NCBI RefSeq assembly: GCF_025147765.1
Contig: NZ_CP102265.1
Location: forward strand, 3,137,001-3,201,000
From: Blautia obeum ATCC 29174
GTDB taxonomy: Bacteria > Bacillota > Clostridia > Lachnospirales > Lachnospiraceae
Direction: 5' to 3'
DNA length: 64,000 bases
The translations under genes and the position numbers were made by a program. Positions 61,410 to 64,000 of this stretch are shown in pieces. Positions within the stretch are counted from its first letter, which is position 1; the number at the start of each line of letters is the position of its first letter. The notes below the pieces were generated by a model. That model was not told the origin of the DNA. It saw nothing but the letters and a program-made list of their open reading frames with translations, and ran no database searches.

Positions 61410-62752
61410 ATGCTTTGTCCTCTCTTCCTGGTGATCCAGAAAAATGTACAGGTGAATATGATTCCTTTGACAATCGATGTTGCAGAAAGAGCCCACCAGA
61501 TTCCACTGAGTCCCATAAGGCCCCCAAGGATGATTGCAAGCGGGATTCTCGCACTGGTAAATGTAATACTGATAATACTGCAAAGTTTTGTTCTTCCAAG
61601 TCCGGACAATGCCCCGACCGTTGTAAGTTCCACACACATGAATGCCTCACTGAAGCCAATGATGATCAGGTAACCAACTGCTGTTGTAATTGCTTTCGGT
61701 TCATGGAAAAAGATCTCTGCGATTGGCCGCGGGAAACAGACAAATGCGAACGTGATCAATATTCCCCAGATACCAACTGTCCATAAAGAGGCTCTGTATC
61801 CTTTCTTTACACGATCCATTTTCCCTGCTCCATAATTCTGTGCGATAAACGCATTCAAAGCTGCAGCAAAACCATCCGCGGTATTCCAGGAAATTGACTC
61901 AATCTGACCGCCGACTCTCTGTGTTGCAACTGCTTCTGCGCCATATCCCGATACCATTCGTGTCAGAACCATGGAAATCGCACAGTACGCCATTCCCTGA
62001 ACAGCTGTTGGAATTCCGATTCTGCAGATTCCTCCCAGATATTCGCGTGGGATTTTAGCCAAAAGATGAATCCCTTTCAGTACATTTTCTTTTTTCCGTA
62101 TGATAACTGCAAGGGCCATAATACTCATAACAATTGCCTGCGCTGTCACCGTTGCTATCGCTGCACCTGTCACCCCAAGCTTCGGAAATGGTCCTGGTCC
62201 GAGAATCAGGACCGGATCCAGGATCATATTGGTCACAAGTCCAATCAGATTCGCCAGAAACGGTGTTTTTGAATCACCCTGAGCTGTATAAATGCCTGTA
62301 AGCGTCAGCGTCATAAAGGAAAATACAATCAACCCACATGCAATCTTTGTATAGGACATGGCCGCTGCATGTGCCTCCGCATCTGCGAGCTGGAAAAATC
62401 CTACCATCTGTTTCGTAAACACAAGCGACAGAAGCGCATATGCCATCCCCATAAAAGCAGCCAACTGCACCGCCGCCTGTGCAAAACCATGTGCTTTTTC
62501 TTTTTCACCACGACCGATACATTGTGCAACCTGTACCTGTCCTCCCATTCGAGCCATGGCAGCCAGTCCCTGTGAAAACCAGGTAAACATGCCTCCTACA
62601 CCAACTCCGGCAACGGCTTTCGAACCCAACAGCCCAATCCATGCCATATCTGTAATGTTATATAAAGTCCCAAGAAATGACGATGCCATGATTGGAATCG
62701 CAAGCTTCGTCAGTGTCCTCAAAATAGGACCTTTTGTTAAATTTCCTTCCAT
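61406..62752 (-). CDS. MATE family efflux transporter (second copy)
   Basis: The 448-residue pump has twelve membrane segments, starting MEGNLTKGPILRTLTKLAIPIMASSFLGTLYNITDMAWIG, with a duplicated second half near RRVGGQIESISWNTADGFAAAL-like residues. Its stop overlaps the start of the phosphodiesterase gene, so the two are translationally coupled. The exported substrate is unknown. Confidence 0.91.
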   Translation of the reverse strand: MEGNLTKGPILRTLTKLAIPIMASSFLGTLYNITDMAWIGLLGSKAVAGVGVGGMFTWFSQGLAAMARMGGQVQVAQCIGRGEKEKAHGFAQAAVQLAAFMGMAYALLSLVFTKQMVGFFQLADAEAHAAAMSYTKIACGLIVFSFMTLTLTGIYTAQGDSKTPFLANLIGLVTNMILDPVLILGPGPFPKLGVTGAAIATVTAQAIVMSIMALAVIIRKKENVLKGIHLLAKIPREYLGGICRIGIPTAVQGMAYCAISMVLTRMVSGYGAEAVATQRVGGQIESISWNTADGFAAALNAFIAQNYGAGKMDRVKKGYRASLWTVGIWGILITFAFVCFPRPIAEIFFHEPKAITTAVGYLIIIGFSEAFMCVELTTVGALSGLGRTKLCSIISITFTSARIPLAIILGGLMGLSGIWWALSATSIVKGIIFTCTFFWITRKRGQSI

Positions 62753-62887
62753 TTAAATTCCTCATCCGTTTTTATTTCTTTTGATTCATCCATTATTCCT
62801 ATTATACATTGTTTGTCATATGTTTTCATCCTATTTCTAAGATATCACCCATATCTTACGAAACATTATATACATTACTATTCAATT

Positions 62888-62926
62888 AAAAAAAATCTCA
62901 CACCACCTTTGACTATGATGTGAGAT
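62888..62926 (-). terminator. Intrinsic terminator of the MerR-YbjQ unit
   Basis: On the minus strand ATCTCACATCA pairs with TGGTGTGAGAT and runs directly into seven or more T, 47 bases after the YbjQ stop. Confidence 0.9.
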
Positions 62927-62972
62927 CTCCAATCTGTTCTGTATTCTTTTTTATATCTGTCTGACGATCTTT

Positions 62973-63284
62973 TTATTTATATTTCACTGCAGTTCCATAA
63001 GCGATCACTTCTGCTGCCCCTGACATAACCTGTGAAGATCCATACTTCACACCAATCACCGCATCTGCATCCATTTCTTTGGCTTCATCTACCATACGCT
63101 TCGTGGCAATCTGTCTCGCCTCATTCAACATTTCTGTGTAACCTACGATTTCACCGCCAACCAATGTTTTCATACCTGCCATAAAATCTCTGCCGACATT
63201 TTTTGTCTGTACAACAGTTCCTTTTACGATTCCCAGTGGCTCAAAATCCACACCTGGAATATATTCAATACTTAGAAGCTTCAT
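62973..63284 (-). CDS. YbjQ (DUF74) family protein
   Basis: The 103-residue protein has the pentamer-forming YbjQ fold: LGIVKGTVVQTKNVGRDFMAG, GGEIVGYTEMLNEARQIA, MDADAVIGVKYGSS and EVIAYGTAVK. The family is called heavy-metal-binding by name, but its role is not established. Its start lies 20 bases inside the end of the MerR gene, with GGAGGAG there, so the two are coupled. Confidence 0.88.
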   Translation of the reverse strand: MKLLSIEYIPGVDFEPLGIVKGTVVQTKNVGRDFMAGMKTLVGGEIVGYTEMLNEARQIATKRMVDEAKEMDADAVIGVKYGSSQVMSGAAEVIAYGTAVKYK

Positions 63285-63906
63285 CTTCTTCTCCTCCTTC
63301 GATTTCTTTCATTCTTCCTGCAAGTGCTATGAGCGTTCCCACAATGATCACTATCGGAATTCCCTCCAACAGCAAAAACAATCCTGTCGGAATTGGATCC
63401 TGTATGTTTGCCCAGAATATAATTATAATCGTAAGAAGCATAAGCAGTGTCATAACTGCTGCACCTATGATTGCTCCTTTTCTTTTCTTATTGTGGACAT
63501 CCGTTTTGTTTACGTTCATAAACTTTGCACCTTCTTTCTCCATCTGCTCGATTTCTTCCAGACAGTCCTCTGCATTCAGAGATTCCAGTGACCGGTGTTC
63601 CAGGATCAGTCGCTCGCACATATCCTGCATCTTCGAAAGACCTTCTTTACGATGATCCAGTTCTTTCAGATGTTGTTCCAAACAGATTTGCAGGCTTTTC
63701 TTTTTTTCGAAGAGAAGTTTCATTTCTTCTATGGAAATGTCCATCTTGCGGAATAATTTAATCTCCTGAAGCCGGATAACATCCGCCTGATGATATTCCC
63801 TGTATCCGTTTTCTGCACGCTCCACATTCAGGAGTCCCTGATCTTCATAAAACCGAATATTCTTTCTTGTGATTCCCACAAGTTCTTCCACCTGTTTGAT
63901 TTTCAT
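63265..63906 (-). CDS. Membrane-anchored MerR-family regulator
   Basis: The 213-residue protein has an N-terminal MerR winged helix (MKIKQVEELVGITRKNIRFYEDQGLLN, about 1-70) and a dimer coiled coil (about 75-125). Two C-terminal membrane segments follow (about 143-164 and 172-192). No Cys ligand cluster of the metal-sensing MerR type is seen. The regulator would therefore sit at the membrane and sense an envelope signal or act through YbjQ. Its promoter has the 19-bp spacer and dyad of MerR targets, indicating autoregulation. Confidence 0.88.
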   Translation of the reverse strand: MKIKQVEELVGITRKNIRFYEDQGLLNVERAENGYREYHQADVIRLQEIKLFRKMDISIEEMKLLFEKKKSLQICLEQHLKELDHRKEGLSKMQDMCERLILEHRSLESLNAEDCLEEIEQMEKEGAKFMNVNKTDVHNKKRKGAIIGAAVMTLLMLLTIIIIFWANIQDPIPTGLFLLLEGIPIVIIVGTLIALAGRMKEIEGGEEDEASKY

Positions 63907-63967
63907 CGTGCTACCTCTTACTTTCCCGACAGTTCCGGAAATCGTTCAACTCCCTGTCTGTATCTGT

Positions 63968-63998
63968 TTTATACAGCTTCCATAAGGTGGAAGGTCAA
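63968..63998 (-). promoter_or_regulatory. MerR-type promoter with 19-bp spacer and operator dyad
   Basis: TTGACC (63998-63993) and TATAAA (63973-63968) on the minus strand are 19 bases apart. The dyad CTTCCA-N5-TGGAAG (63977-63993) fills the spacer. A 19-base spacer that the regulator must untwist is the hallmark of MerR-activated promoters. Confidence 0.85.
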
Positions 63999-64000
63999 GT

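Overview
The window looks like chromosome of a Gram-positive, spore-forming, strictly fermentative Lachnospiraceae (Blautia-like) bacterium. This rests on the gene content: AdhE, a CotF-like coat protein, a cell-wall ligase cluster, a eukaryote-type HisA, a DUF6472 peptide and SNF-family sodium symporters. It also rests on the codon usage, the AGGAGG-type ribosome binding sites and the absence of outer-membrane functions. Nearly all genes lie on the minus strand. I found no rRNA, tRNA, CRISPR array, transposase or phage gene.

Left part (1-10.3 kb): the 5' part of secA runs off the left edge. Next is a flavin-based electron-transfer locus. A plus-strand pair resembles Listeria EetA/EetB (NusG-II domain protein and Gx transporter). 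It faces a minus-strand operon encoding a large secreted Tp47-domain/Big_2 surface protein, a secreted protein with four FMN_bind domains, a membrane-anchored FMN_bind protein, a NapH-like polyferredoxin membrane protein and the flavin transferase ApbE. The last three genes overlap. The operon promoter has twin palindromic operators and an upstream Fur-box-like palindrome, which suggests metal control.

10.3-20.8 kb: a VanZ-inositol phosphatase fusion, an OGG-type glycosylase, DUF6472, an orphan rfbF, a long palindromic element, a radical SAM protein, a nitroreductase, hisA with a terminator in its leader, a lipoprotein, cobO-dapA-dapB and an SSB-like protein. 20.9-33.2 kb: typA, an AI-2E-family permease, adhE with a near-perfect promoter, a small alarmone synthetase, an aminotransferase with a sodium symporter, an orphan sugar-type binding protein and an RluA-type pseudouridine synthase.

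33.2-34.6 kb is a 1.4-kb AT-rich stretch with no intact gene. It has a strong minus-strand promoter, a putative ~0.9-kb transcript ending in a hairpin, and a second long palindrome. 34.6-45.8 kb: an aconitase-family hydratase, a small conserved protein, an acyltransferase, a membrane protein, murF, ddl, an L,D-transpeptidase homologue lacking the catalytic histidines, an aminotransferase and an rRNA-type methyltransferase. 45.8-52.2 kb: a Cys-rich peptide behind a Fur-box-like site, then pstSCAB-phoU-phoR with Pho-box-like repeats. PstS has a permuted lobe order and no lipobox, and there is no phoB.

52.3-64 kb: an aldo/keto reductase, a coat protein, SseB, two MATE exporters, a YjjG-type nucleotidase, a multi-hairpin intergenic element, a second SNF symporter, AllA with glycerate kinase, an endonuclease/exonuclease/phosphatase-family protein, and a membrane-anchored MerR regulator with YbjQ. 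The MerR gene has a 19-bp-spacer promoter typical of its family.
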